Shown here: in pieces, positions 54,549 to 63,017 of the stretch
Numbering within the stretch: the stretch's first letter is position 1
Layout of the letters: every line of letters begins with the position of its first letter
NCBI RefSeq assembly: GCF_017312485.1
Contig: NZ_BMBA01000001.1
Location: 758,396 to 822,395 of the forward strand
DNA from: Clostridium zeae
Lineage (GTDB): Bacteria > Bacillota > Clostridia > Clostridiales > Clostridiaceae
Length of the DNA: 64,000 nt
Direction: 5' to 3'
Program-made: the position numbers and the translations under genes
The notes under the pieces: generated by a model
The model's database searches: none
Told to the model about the DNA's origin: nothing
The model's input: the letters and a program-made list of their open reading frames with translations, nothing else

Positions 54549-54774
54549 TGGCAACCACTCCTTTATATACTTCCAAAATATACTATAACATAAAGACTTT
54601 ATAATATATATTTTTATCTTGATCCAAAATTCCATATATTGCAGAAATTACAAAACTAAAAGAGCTAGTTATTCAAACTAACTCCATCTAATCTGGACTA
54701 TTAAACAATTTTAGTAATGCATTCCTTACATATAGTTTCATAATCATAATTATCGTTATGGTCGTGAACTCTAT

Positions 54775-54933
54775 CTACTCACTATCAATATCGCTACTAT
54801 TATGCTCTGAAACATAAAAGCAAATAGGAACATGCCTTTCATAACAATCTTGGCACATTTCCTTTAAACATTCCGGACATTCTGTCATATCCTCTTCATC
54901 GAAATACTCTTCACATAACTGACATTCTATCAT
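54775..54933 (-). CDS. 52-residue cysteine-rich zinc-finger protein
   Basis: A short gene with GGAGG nine bases before ATG 54933. Cysteines form three CxxC pairs: IECQLCEE (C4, C7), TECPECLK (C19, C22) and MCQDCYERH (C27, C30), followed by H34 and C38. This spacing suits two interleaved zinc sites of the RING/B-box or treble-clef kind. The tail is acidic. It could bind protein or nucleic acid; function unknown. It is a separate unit between an acetyltransferase and a dead transporter. Confidence 0.7.
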   Translation of the reverse strand: MIECQLCEEYFDEEDMTECPECLKEMCQDCYERHVPICFYVSEHNSSDIDSE

Positions 54934-55014
54934 ACGGTTTAACCTCCAAATATATATTCTAAGATTATACCACTAGATTATATCTCTGTAAAAAGCTTTA
55001 TTTCTTTCATTTTA

Positions 55015-55266
55015 TCACTGCACGTGTCTATGATGAATATCTGGTGCATGTGAGTGAATATGCTCTATAAGCTCATGCTTATGAAAATGTGAATGGTTTC
55101 CACTTATAATACTTCCATATCGATGCTCATGGTCATGGTGTTCATCCTTATGATTATGACTATGTTCATGTTCAATGGCTTCATGTATATGCATATGCTG
55201 ATGCTCTTCCCTAAGCAAAAGTACCGTTCCAATAATCATAATAGGTAATGTTATAAAAAACAGCAA
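55015..55266 (-). pseudogene. C-terminal remnant of an EamA/DMT transporter with His-rich tail
   Basis: The frame begins with the end of a membrane helix (LFFITLPIMIIGTVLLL) and continues into a very His-rich tail (MHIHEAIEHEHSHNHKDEHH, ending HAPDIHHRHVQ). This tail, with its PDIHHRH end, is that of a group of EamA-type transporters that carry about nine further helices in front, none of which is present. No ribosome binding site precedes it. The tail could bind metal if expressed, but the gene is most simply a remnant. Confidence 0.7.
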
Positions 55267-55423
55267 TAATACTTATTGATATTATTACTGTTCGGTCATT
55301 ATATCCATTTTTCATTTATCTGTAGCCGTTCATTAGTCATCTGACTCTCTAAGTTATCTTCTTGTTTTGTTTCCTTGACAAAGTGATTCTTCAACATTTT
55401 TAAATTCCATATAAATAAACTTA

Positions 55424-56710
55424 CTATTTTTCCAATTGCCATATATACCTATTTTTACGAAATATAAGGCATGTCAAGACTCCCACAATACCAAGAATAA
55501 AAAACAAAAATGCCGCACCTGACCCTTTTCCTATTCCGAATGCTATTGCCAATATCCCACCTGGTTGTTGCAATGCCATAAATGGTTCAAATACTTTATC
55601 AACTAATACCCCACCCAAGAAATATCCAATGGGGATTGTAAAAAACTGCAATGTATTCCTTGCAGAATAAACTCGCCCCTGCATATCTATTGGAATATAA
55701 TTTCTAAATAACACATCCATATTGGAACTCATAATCGGAATAGCAATCCAGCCTAAAACTGCACCTATACATAATACTTGTATTGATTTCCCAAAGGCTA
55801 AAAAGAAATTTTCGGTGCTCATTGAAAGCATTAGTGCATTGCAAATCATTCGAACACGACTTTTAGGCGCTGGCAGTATAGAAGCAAAAATGCTACCTAC
55901 CAGCATAGCAATTCCAGTAACAGTATTAATAACGCCAAGAGCTACCTCTCCATCTCTCGATAAAAGCATAGCTGGTAAAGTTGCATTGAACATAGAAGCA
56001 GTAAAATTGATGGCAGCCAAAAACAGAATCAGATCCAAAATTCCACGGTTATGTTTCAAAAAAAGTAATCCGTTTTTTGCTGACTGCAAAACCGATTCTT
56101 TCTGCGTATTTTCATGCTGCACCTTTGGTATTTTTACGAAGCATAACAGAGATATAAAAGCAACTGCAAATGTTAATAAATCAAACGCTATGATCATATC
56201 CATGCTGGTTAAGGTTAAAAGTGCCGTTGCGATAATTGGTGTCATTATATTTATAAGAGAATTAGAAAAGGAACGCATTCCACTGACCTTCTGGTAGTGT
56301 TTTTTTGGTGTAAGAATACTAATAGTTACATCCGCAGCGGGTTGCTGAATTGTATTCATAAGTCCATTTAATGCATTCAAACAATAAAGATGCCATATCT
56401 CTAGCCTACCAGTTTTTAATAAAACCAGTACTGCAACAGTACACAGTGCCGCAAAGCTATCGCTTATAAGCATTGTGATTTTCTTGTTCCACTTATCACT
56501 TAGGGCACCTGCAAATATGCTCATAACTACATAGGGTACATACGTGCATACAGAAAGCAGTGCAGTTATAAGTGCAGAGCCATGTTGCTGATAAGACCAT
56601 ATAATTAAGGCAAAATTTGTCATAGAACTACCTAAGGCTGAAAATGCTTGTGTAAGCCATAAAATTAAAAAGCTGCGAAGCTCCTTGATAGAAGTTTTAA
56701 ATGAATTCAT
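55424..56710 (-). CDS. MFS efflux transporter, macrolide-efflux (MefA-like) type
   Basis: This is a 428-residue protein with about twelve helices. It has WLTQAFSALGSSMTNFALII at helix 1 and FAGALSDKWNKKITMLISDS, both typical of the MefA/MFS_3 branch. AAGGAG precedes ATG 56710; the frame is open to 56740. It follows the ABC-F gene by 100 bases in the same direction. In mef-msr modules an MFS pump and an ABC-F ribosome protection protein likewise act together against macrolides, so a joint role in drug resistance is plausible. Confidence 0.87.
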   Translation of the reverse strand: MNSFKTSIKELRSFLILWLTQAFSALGSSMTNFALIIWSYQQHGSALITALLSVCTYVPYVVMSIFAGALSDKWNKKITMLISDSFAALCTVAVLVLLKTGRLEIWHLYCLNALNGLMNTIQQPAADVTISILTPKKHYQKVSGMRSFSNSLINIMTPIIATALLTLTSMDMIIAFDLLTFAVAFISLLCFVKIPKVQHENTQKESVLQSAKNGLLFLKHNRGILDLILFLAAINFTASMFNATLPAMLLSRDGEVALGVINTVTGIAMLVGSIFASILPAPKSRVRMICNALMLSMSTENFFLAFGKSIQVLCIGAVLGWIAIPIMSSNMDVLFRNYIPIDMQGRVYSARNTLQFFTIPIGYFLGGVLVDKVFEPFMALQQPGGILAIAFGIGKGSGAAFLFFILGIVGVLTCLIFRKNRYIWQLEK

Positions 56711-56810
56711 ATTACCTAGCTCCTTTTTTAAGAGTTCCATTAGGAAAACTTAAGTTATGCTTGTTCAAAAATCATGTTGTTTGAGGGTTTTCGTAGCATA
56801 CATAAAATTA

Positions 56811-58364
56811 TCATAGAATTTTAGCAGTCCACTCCCCACAATCCCAAACCTCCGTCACAATATCACTATAAAACTCCGGTTCATGGCACACTAGAATTAT
56901 GCTTCCCTCATATTCCTTTAAGGCACGCTTAAGTTCCTCCTTAGCATGAAGATCCAGATGATTTGTAGGTTCATCTAAAACTAATATATTAGAAGGTTTA
57001 TTGATTAGCTTACATAGTCTTACTTTAGCTTGTTCTCCTCCGCTTAATATATTAAAAGGACTTTCTATATGCTGCCAGGTTAATCCACACTGAGCAAGAC
57101 TTTTTCTTACTTCTGTTATAGTAAAGTCAGGGAATACATTCCACACATCGTGTAAAACTGGGGTAGCATTATCCTCTGTGAGCTCCTGCTCAAAATATCC
57201 TATCTTTGTATATTCACTTAAAGCTATTTCTCCATCTATAGGTTTTAGAAGTCCAAGTAGACTTTTTAGAAGAGTGGTTTTTCCTAAACCGTTAGCTCCA
57301 GTTATTGCTATCTTCTGCCCCCTCTCCATTTTTAAATTAAGTGGTTTACTTAAGGGCTTATCGTAGCCAATAGATAATCCCTTAGTCTCAAAAATTATCT
57401 TTTCAGGCATTGCTACAGTTTTAAAATTAAAATATGGCTTTTTGATATCCTTCTTTATCTCTATTCTTTCAATTTTATTGAGCTTTTTTTCTCTAGCTTT
57501 AGCTTGCCTTGCAGTTGCAGTTCTCACCTTATTTTTTCTTATATATTCCTCAAGCTTTTCAATTTCCTTTTGCTGCTCTTTATATTCAATTATCCTCTGC
57601 TGCTTTCTTATGTCATAAAGCCTAAGAAAGTAATCATAGTTTCCTTCATATCTAGTAAGTTCCTTGTGCTCAAGATTATAAACCACATTAACTACACTGT
57701 TTAAAAAGCTATTATCATGAGATATTACTATAAAAGCACCGTTATAATCTATCAAGTATCCTTTAAGCCATTCTATATGCTCTTCATCTAGATGGTTAGT
57801 TGGCTCATCTAAAAGTAAAATATCAGGCTTTTCTAAAAGCAGTTTTGCAAGTAGAATCTTAGTTCTCTGCCCTCCACTTAAAGCTGATACCTCTTTCTCT
57901 AAAAGCTCTTTAAATCCAAGTCCTGCTGCCGTTGCCTGTATTTTTGAGTTTATGCTGTAAAAATCATTTTTATCTAAGGCTTCCTGCATTATGGCTATTT
58001 TGTTTAAAGCCTGATTCATTTCTTCTGTATCCATATTGCCAAGCTTATTATATAAATCATTAATCTTACTTTCCATGTGGTACAGCTTTATAAATGCTTC
58101 TTTCAAAAAATCTATGGCAGTAATTCCTTCTTTCAAATCCACAAGCTGATCCATATATCCTATGGTATACCTTCTATTCCATTCAATAGTGCCGCTATCA
58201 GGTAATATTTGATTTGTAATAATCTTCATAAAGGTTGATTTACCTTCTCCATTAGCACCAATAAGACCAACATGCTCTCCTTTAAATAATTTGAAGGCTG
58301 CATTGCTGAACAGTATCCTATCGCCAAAGGAATGGTTCATATTTTCAATTGTTAAAATGCTCAT
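56811..58364 (-). CDS. ABC-F family ATPase, putative ribosome protection protein
   Basis: The 518-residue protein carries two ABC domains and no membrane helix. First: Walker A GANGEGKST (about residue 36), signature LSGGQRTK, Walker B ILLLDEPTNHLDEEH. Linker of about 80 residues rich in Lys and Glu (RIIEYKEQQKEIEKLEEYIR). Second: GANGLGKTT, LSGGEQAKV, ILVLDEPTNHLDLH. This is the ABC-F plan of translation factors and antibiotic-protection proteins. GGAGGTG selects ATG 58364. The leader contains a short ORF (58387-58449), a common control device for resistance ABC-F genes. Confidence 0.9.
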   Translation of the reverse strand: MSILTIENMNHSFGDRILFSNAAFKLFKGEHVGLIGANGEGKSTFMKIITNQILPDSGTIEWNRRYTIGYMDQLVDLKEGITAIDFLKEAFIKLYHMESKINDLYNKLGNMDTEEMNQALNKIAIMQEALDKNDFYSINSKIQATAAGLGFKELLEKEVSALSGGQRTKILLAKLLLEKPDILLLDEPTNHLDEEHIEWLKGYLIDYNGAFIVISHDNSFLNSVVNVVYNLEHKELTRYEGNYDYFLRLYDIRKQQRIIEYKEQQKEIEKLEEYIRKNKVRTATARQAKAREKKLNKIERIEIKKDIKKPYFNFKTVAMPEKIIFETKGLSIGYDKPLSKPLNLKMERGQKIAITGANGLGKTTLLKSLLGLLKPIDGEIALSEYTKIGYFEQELTEDNATPVLHDVWNVFPDFTITEVRKSLAQCGLTWQHIESPFNILSGGEQAKVRLCKLINKPSNILVLDEPTNHLDLHAKEELKRALKEYEGSIILVCHEPEFYSDIVTEVWDCGEWTAKIL

Positions 58365-58386
58365 ATGTCTGCACCTCCTTGCACTG

Positions 58387-58449
58387 TCATAAGTTATATA
58401 AATATTGCAGTTCCACTCCATAAATGCTGAAACGAAGTGGTACATTCAT
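58387..58449 (-). promoter_or_regulatory. candidate leader peptide ORF of the ABC-F gene
   Basis: A 20-codon frame (start NVPLRFSIYG, end LQYLYNL) has GGGTGA seven bases before ATG 58449 and stops 22 bases upstream of the ABC-F start, just before its ribosome binding site. It spans a hairpin (ccact / agtgg). A TTGTTA-17-TATTAC promoter lies further upstream on this strand. The arrangement suits drug-induced ribosome stalling, but this is inference. Confidence 0.35.
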
Positions 58450-58524
58450 ATACTATCACCCACAGCTTAGTGGTCCAAGGTCCCAGATATTTCTGTAATA
58501 AACATGCTCATATGAAATAACAAA

Positions 58525-58564
58525 AGGCATATTTCCCACAGAGCTAACTGTGAAAAATACGCCT
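58525..58564 (-). terminator. terminator after the CD3324-like gene
   Basis: A long imperfect hairpin (aggc-tattt / aaata-gcct with inner cacag / ctgtg) is followed by TTTTG on the minus strand, six bases past the gene stop. Confidence 0.7.
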
Positions 58565-58570
58565 CATCTA

Positions 58571-58846
58571 TCATCCATATTTTCTTTTATTCCTTATTAT
58601 TCTTCTAATGCTACTTTCGGTTAGGAAATACTGTTCAGCTAAGCACTTAACAGGTACTCCCGAGGAATACTTATAAAGAATCTCATTATCTCTATCACTA
58701 AGTTGCTTTTTAGTGTCAGTATTTTCTCCCCAAGCCTTTTTGTTTTCGTCTTTTCTAGGGATATAGATATATCCACCATCAATGTATTTTTGAATTTGTT
58801 CTATTATACTGTTTGGTAATATATTTTGTGCTTTCTCATATCTCAT
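58571..58846 (-). CDS. CD3324 family (Mor-like) small DNA-binding protein
   Basis: The 91-residue protein starts MRYEKAQNILPNSIIEQIQK, then YIDGGYIYIPRKDENKKAWG and a C-terminal HTH (VKCLAEQYFLTESSIRRIIR). This is the pattern of the clostridial CD3324 family, related to the Mor transcription activator fold. GGAG eight bases upstream supports ATG 58846. It stands alone between remnants and the ABC-F gene. Target unknown. Confidence 0.85.
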   Translation of the reverse strand: MRYEKAQNILPNSIIEQIQKYIDGGYIYIPRKDENKKAWGENTDTKKQLSDRDNEILYKYSSGVPVKCLAEQYFLTESSIRRIIRNKRKYG

Positions 58847-58918
58847 AATCTTCGCTCCAATCAACATTTAGTTTCTAAATGAAGATGCAACGCTTTATAA
58901 AATATGAAAAACTAATCT

Positions 58919-58995
58919 TTATCTATTGGCTCCAAGCAAAAGTTTTCCATATCCTACAAGCTTTGCATGGAGCTTACTACTATTGTTAAAAACAT
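58919..58995 (-). pseudogene. N-terminal remnant of an unidentified gene with frameshift
   Basis: GGAAGTG precedes ATG 58995. After a T tract the coherent frame reads FNNSSKLHAKLVGYGKLLLG and ANR before a stop. The start codon frame itself gives MFLTIVVSSMQSL. Removing two T from the tract would restore one frame, indicating slippage in a decayed gene whose body is absent. Confidence 0.4.
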
Positions 58996-59156
58996 CTTAA
59001 TTCACTTCCTTTTTATCCCATGATAAACTATTTTGAGGCCACTTGTCAATTTTGTAGACATTATTTCAAATAGCATAAAATTTATATATTTTTAAGCAAT
59101 GTCGCGGTTAAATAACTTCTCACTACAGTTTATACTCAATCTTAATAATTGATTCC

Positions 59157-59726
59157 TCATTTACATGGATATTCAAACACTTCTGCTAATTTAGAGAAAA
59201 GCTCAGTATGATCAGCCAGTTGTTCATATCCGTCATTTTGCAAGCACCACTTAATCGCAGTCATAACAAACGCTGCATATAAATCGGATAAATAATCTAA
59301 AATCTCAGGTGATTTTCTATTTTCTGTTCTAAAATATTCATAAAAACTTTTCTTTAGAAAATCAGACATATCCTCATATAGATGAATTCTATCTGTATTA
59401 ATTGTATAAAGAGCTAAAATTTCTTCCCGTTTGGAAGATAGTGTTTGATATAAAGGTTTTATAACTATCAAAATATCTTCAAAATTAGCACAGTGAAGTC
59501 TATCCTTTACACCAGTCTTTAGCAAATCAAATACTTGATTGCAAAGATTTTCAGCCAACTGATATTTATCTGTGTAATGCTTGTAAAATGTAGATCGATT
59601 AATTAAAGCCCTGTCCAATATATCCTGTACTGTTATTTTATAAAAATCTTTTTGCCCAAGTAAATAAATAAAAGATGCTTCTATATTTTTCTTCGTTTTT
59701 ACAACACGTAGATCATTTTCCCTCAT
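59157..59726 (-). CDS. TetR family transcriptional regulator
   Basis: The 189-residue protein has the HTH at about residues 10-55 (IEASFIYLLGQKDFYKITVQ, DILDRALINRSTFYKHYTDK), the variant common in TetR_C_7/8-type regulators. The C-terminal region is helical (YLSDLYAAFVMTAIKWCLQN). GGAGG precedes ATG 59726. It is divergent from the HXXEE membrane protein, its probable target. Confidence 0.9.
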   Translation of the reverse strand: MRENDLRVVKTKKNIEASFIYLLGQKDFYKITVQDILDRALINRSTFYKHYTDKYQLAENLCNQVFDLLKTGVKDRLHCANFEDILIVIKPLYQTLSSKREEILALYTINTDRIHLYEDMSDFLKKSFYEYFRTENRKSPEILDYLSDLYAAFVMTAIKWCLQNDGYEQLADHTELFSKLAEVFEYPCK

Positions 59727-59879
59727 ATTGAATTCCTCCGTACCATTATCTTGGAATAATTTATATAGATAAACAACACTTTGTATTATTATTGTAGTTT
59801 AACTATACAAACCTTTAAATACTAATGATTGAAAGATTAAGCTAGATAAATAAAATAAATATTAAAGGAGTGATAAAAA

Positions 59880-60389
59880 ATGAATGAATTAAGATGGTTT
59901 GCATGGTTGTTCCCCTTACTATTCATTATGCACGATATGGAAGAGATTATTATGGCAAAGCAATGGTGTAGTAAAGGTCTTAAACAATATATTTATCTTC
60001 CTATAACACCCTTTGGAGGCACAAAAAATACAGTTGGCATTGCAATTGGTGTATATGAAGAATTGATTTTATGGCTTATAGTTACTATGATTGGCAATAT
60101 TAGTGGGTTTTATGGCTTATGGTACGGCTTGCTCGTGGCAAATATCGTACATTTGATTTTATTCCATATTATTTTATTGCCATTGTCCTATCGGCAGTAT
60201 GTACCAGGTGAGATAACCGCATGGCTTACGGTTATTCCATGTTGTTATATTTTAAAACTTTCTCAGAATATCTTGAGTTACTCTGCTGTTGAAATTACCA
60301 TTTGGGTAACTATAGGGATTATATTTGCTTTCGCAAATATGAAAATACTTCATAAAAACATCAATCTGTTATCAAAATTAGTGGAATAA
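59880..60389 (+). CDS. HXXEE domain membrane protein
   Basis: This is a 169-residue protein with about five helices. The name-giving motif is MHDMEEIIMAKQW (about residues 18-30), with a second conserved region ANIVHLILFHIILLPLSYRQYVPG. The His-Glu-Glu and later His suggest an in-membrane metal site, but the function of the family is unknown. AAGGAG precedes ATG 59880. Controlled most likely by the divergent TetR. Confidence 0.88.
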   Translation: MNELRWFAWLFPLLFIMHDMEEIIMAKQWCSKGLKQYIYLPITPFGGTKNTVGIAIGVYEELILWLIVTMIGNISGFYGLWYGLLVANIVHLILFHIILLPLSYRQYVPGEITAWLTVIPCCYILKLSQNILSYSAVEITIWVTIGIIFAFANMKILHKNINLLSKLVE

Positions 60390-60403
60390 TTATGTTGTTA
60401 GGA

Positions 60404-60437
60404 AAACAAGGAGATGACTTAGTTCATCTCCCTGTTT
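60404..60437. terminator. bidirectional terminator
   Basis: A 14-bp stem (aaacaaggagatga / tcatctccctgttt) with one mismatch and a six-base loop, between the convergent HXXEE and methyltransferase genes. Confidence 0.75.
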
Positions 60438-60463
60438 ATATCGATTAATATACAAAAAATTAA

Positions 60464-61237
60464 CTATGCCTTTTTCCCATATATCATATACCAGTCGCAA
60501 TCTTTATCAAATGTATCTTTTATAATATTCAAGCCTAATGTTTTCATTGTATCTACTAAACTTATATGTGTAAATGGCGTAAAACTTAATGAATTCTTGT
60601 AAAGTTCAACATGATTATCTTCCCAAATTTCTTGAAATAAAATCTCTACCTCTGCCTCTTGCTCAATACCATTCAATTTCCAATGATACATTGGGATATA
60701 CTCTTTATTTAGATATGATATTTTATCATATACAGTAAATCTTTTGTTTTCAGCTACTATCTTCTCCCAATTGCGAGTCTCTATAACAAGTGTCCCTTTA
60801 TCTTTAAGTACTTGAACCATAGAAGAAATATTATTTTTTCTCTCTACTTCATTTTGCGAATGTACGATTGAGTTACCTACATTAAACACAATATCAAACC
60901 GTCTCTGAAAAAGACTTGGTAGCTCTACCCATCCCTTAACATATGTTGAGATTGACACATTATGTTTTTTTGAAAATTCATTTGCAAGCTTTACCATTTC
61001 CTTACTTATATCGGTGGCAGTAACTTTATATCCATTTAGCGCTAATGCAGTAGCCTGAACCCCATTACCACAGGCAGAATCCAGTATCGTTACTTCTTTA
61101 TCCGTATATGATTGTAACAAATTCTTATGCTTTTCTATAAACTCCAAGCGTTGTACTTGCTCTGTGTCCATATCTCCATAAAAAGCATTGTATAACCAAT
61201 TCATCTTATCATAATCTTGTTTGTCAGCATTATCCAT
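60464..61237 (-). CDS. class I SAM-dependent methyltransferase
   Basis: The 257-residue protein has the SAM motif I ILDSACGNGVQATALAL (about residues 51-67), acidic motif II KVTATDIS and motif post-I FDIVFNVGNSIVH. The C-terminal half (NGIEQEAEVEILFQEIWEDN) resembles glycine/sarcosine N-methyltransferase-like enzymes. GGAGG lies before ATG 61237. Substrate unknown. Confidence 0.87.
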   Translation of the reverse strand: MDNADKQDYDKMNWLYNAFYGDMDTEQVQRLEFIEKHKNLLQSYTDKEVTILDSACGNGVQATALALNGYKVTATDISKEMVKLANEFSKKHNVSISTYVKGWVELPSLFQRRFDIVFNVGNSIVHSQNEVERKNNISSMVQVLKDKGTLVIETRNWEKIVAENKRFTVYDKISYLNKEYIPMYHWKLNGIEQEAEVEILFQEIWEDNHVELYKNSLSFTPFTHISLVDTMKTLGLNIIKDTFDKDCDWYMIYGKKA

Positions 61238-61306
61238 ATGTTATAAATCCTCCATTAAATTACTAAAGTTAAATTACTTGAGTCCAAAATCTAATTAGAA
61301 AGTTTG

Positions 61307-61822
61307 TTACTTAAGTTCATATTCTATTACAATAATTGATTCCTCATGTTCGCCAATCATTTCAATGGATATCTTATTAACCAAAGTGGAAAATCTATCA
61401 CTGCACTTACTTACATCATCAAACGCCTTATCAAGTAATTCTTTAGTAGATACTTTTCCAACTGTCATGTGTGGTATATAATCGTACCCTAAATCAAACT
61501 TCTCTAATTTATCTTTATATAGTATGCTATGAATGTTTATTATTTCATCCATACCTTTTATTACATTTAAGAATAAGTAGTTTCCATATTTGTCCTGCTG
61601 TTTACTAAAACCTTGTAATTGGATTTCAAATGAAGGTATCCCCCTCAAACACTCTTCTAAATGAAAATTAAGTTCTTCATTAGTCAACTCACTATTAAAA
61701 GGAAACACCAAAGTAATATGTGGCAACACCAGATCTGCCAAGGGGTCATATTTCTTACGAATATTATCTATAATATGAATATTTTCAAACTTAGGAAAAA
61801 TCATAATAGTCCTTGTATCCAT
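61307..61822 (-). CDS. 2'-5' RNA ligase family protein
   Basis: The 171-residue protein has the two HxT/S motifs of the 2H phosphoesterase superfamily: LPHITLVFPF (about residue 36) and IPHMTVGKV (about 117). These enzymes open cyclic phosphates or 2'-5' links in RNA or nucleotides. AGGAG spacing supports ATG 61822 rather than ATG 61828. It follows the dead methyltransferase in the same direction. Confidence 0.87.
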   Translation of the reverse strand: MDTRTIMIFPKFENIHIIDNIRKKYDPLADLVLPHITLVFPFNSELTNEELNFHLEECLRGIPSFEIQLQGFSKQQDKYGNYLFLNVIKGMDEIINIHSILYKDKLEKFDLGYDYIPHMTVGKVSTKELLDKAFDDVSKCSDRFSTLVNKISIEMIGEHEESIIVIEYELK

Positions 61823-61861
61823 AGTCATATCTCCTATATTAATATCTATTTGCTGTCGCTA

Positions 61862-62166
61862 TCATAGGCAACCATAAACATGCAATTTACATAATTCTTC
61901 AAAACAGCTCTCTACAGAGAATTTTGGGAATTCCCATTGAATCTTTCTTGCAAAATACACCAATGCTCCAATATCCTTAAACCGTAGATATGGAAAAAAC
62001 TCTTTTGCATATAAGACCTCAAAAAACTCTTTTTCTATTTCTTTCAAGTTATTATCCAAGGTAAGTTTTCTTCTTCGCATCTATTTTCTAAATGAGAAAA
62101 GTCCCATCCTTCAAAGGTATCCTTTTCCTCTTTTTCCCACAACTCTTTTAGTTCTCTATACTCCAT
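61862..62166 (-). pseudogene. class I SAM methyltransferase with large internal deletion
   Basis: AGAGGG precedes ATG 62166, and the first 41 residues read EYRELKELWEKEEKDTFEGW and on to DFSHLENRCEEEENLPW before a stop. This is the N-terminus of a known methyltransferase type. The following 60 codons, in another frame, are the C-terminal end of the same type (FFPYLRFKDIGALVYFARKI, then QWEFPKFSVESCFEELCKL). The central SAM-binding region of roughly 150 residues is missing, so a deletion fused the ends out of frame. Confidence 0.8.
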
Positions 62167-62255
62167 AACAATCCCTCTTATCTCCCATTTCACTATTTCA
62201 CTATCTCACTATCTGAAAATGCATCCATATATCACATGCTTATTTGGATACACCA

Positions 62256-62708
62256 CTATTCAAACTCCCCTTCTTCAGGAACATATTCACCAGTAACTTC
62301 AATAATATTTCCATCAGGATCTGTGAATTGAAAGTAATAATATGGGCTAACATTACATACATATCTAATCTTTGTGAGCTTGTCAGTAATATCTAAATTC
62401 TTAACTCTCTCATACTCTTTTCTAAGATTTTCATCCCAAAAATTTAGCACAAACTTACGGGTATTTGGAGCAGCAGTAATTGACTTCATATCATCAAAGT
62501 ACTCTATATACTCACCCTTATGTACAACTAAATTTGGATTTTCCGAGTCAAAATGTCCATTCATAATGGATATACACTTTCCTTCAAACTCAAATATTGC
62601 AAACCTGTCCATATTTTTTCTGGTAACTGGAATCTGTAATAGCTTTTCATAGAAATCAATTGATTTATTAAAATCATCTACAATCAAATAAATTGAACCT
62701 AAATGCAT
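62256..62708 (-). CDS. VOC (glyoxalase/bleomycin resistance) family protein
   Basis: The 150-residue protein starts HLGSIYLIVDDFNKSIDFYE, the standard beta-alpha-beta opening of the VOC fold, and ends YYYFQFTDPDGNIIEVTGEY, with the conserved DPDGNxxE metal-binding stretch. It may be a dioxygenase, lyase or drug-binding protein. AGGAGGG precedes ATG 62708. Single gene. Confidence 0.87.
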   Translation of the reverse strand: MHLGSIYLIVDDFNKSIDFYEKLLQIPVTRKNMDRFAIFEFEGKCISIMNGHFDSENPNLVVHKGEYIEYFDDMKSITAAPNTRKFVLNFWDENLRKEYERVKNLDITDKLTKIRYVCNVSPYYYFQFTDPDGNIIEVTGEYVPEEGEFE

Positions 62709-62910
62709 TTCATCCCTCCTATAAAATAAGTGTTTATTACTTATTTTGATGACATCAAAGTTTTATTATTATTCTAATTATAACATTTTTTGTAAATATA
62801 TTTTGTATTATCATACCGTTTTCCATCAAAAGGTATAGTTTTTGATTAGCTTTTTCTGTCAATTATCTTTTGTAAGATTGTTTCTCCCACCTCATCCCCT
62901 ACTAAAAAAC

Positions 62911-62941
62911 TTGACATAAAGTTACTTTAGTATGTTATATT
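62911..62941 (+). promoter_or_regulatory. promoter region of the YdcZ-type transporter
   Basis: TTGACA at 62911-62916 with a TTATATT -10 region at 62935-62941. An inverted repeat, aaagttac (62918-62925) and gtaacttt (62990-62997), brackets the start region and could be an operator. The rest of 62709-63017 shows no gene. Confidence 0.5.
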
Positions 62942-63017
62942 TATTTTGCCATTAACCTCATGGTACGGCAATTATTTAAAATTACTATTGTAACTTTTTC
63001 AAATTAGGAGGTTTTAT

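Noticed and set aside
55299-55397. 32-codon frame between the MFS pump and the EamA remnant
   Set aside because: Weak ribosome binding site and no recognisable family; could be coding, but the evidence is insufficient.
55722-56297. 191-codon open frame on the plus strand
   Set aside because: Antisense to the MefA-like transporter; no ribosome binding site and no recognisable protein pattern.
58405-58450. Fourth copy of the 95-bp repeat
   Set aside because: Only about 12 bases of one terminal repeat match; the body is absent, so it is mentioned only as a possible solo end.
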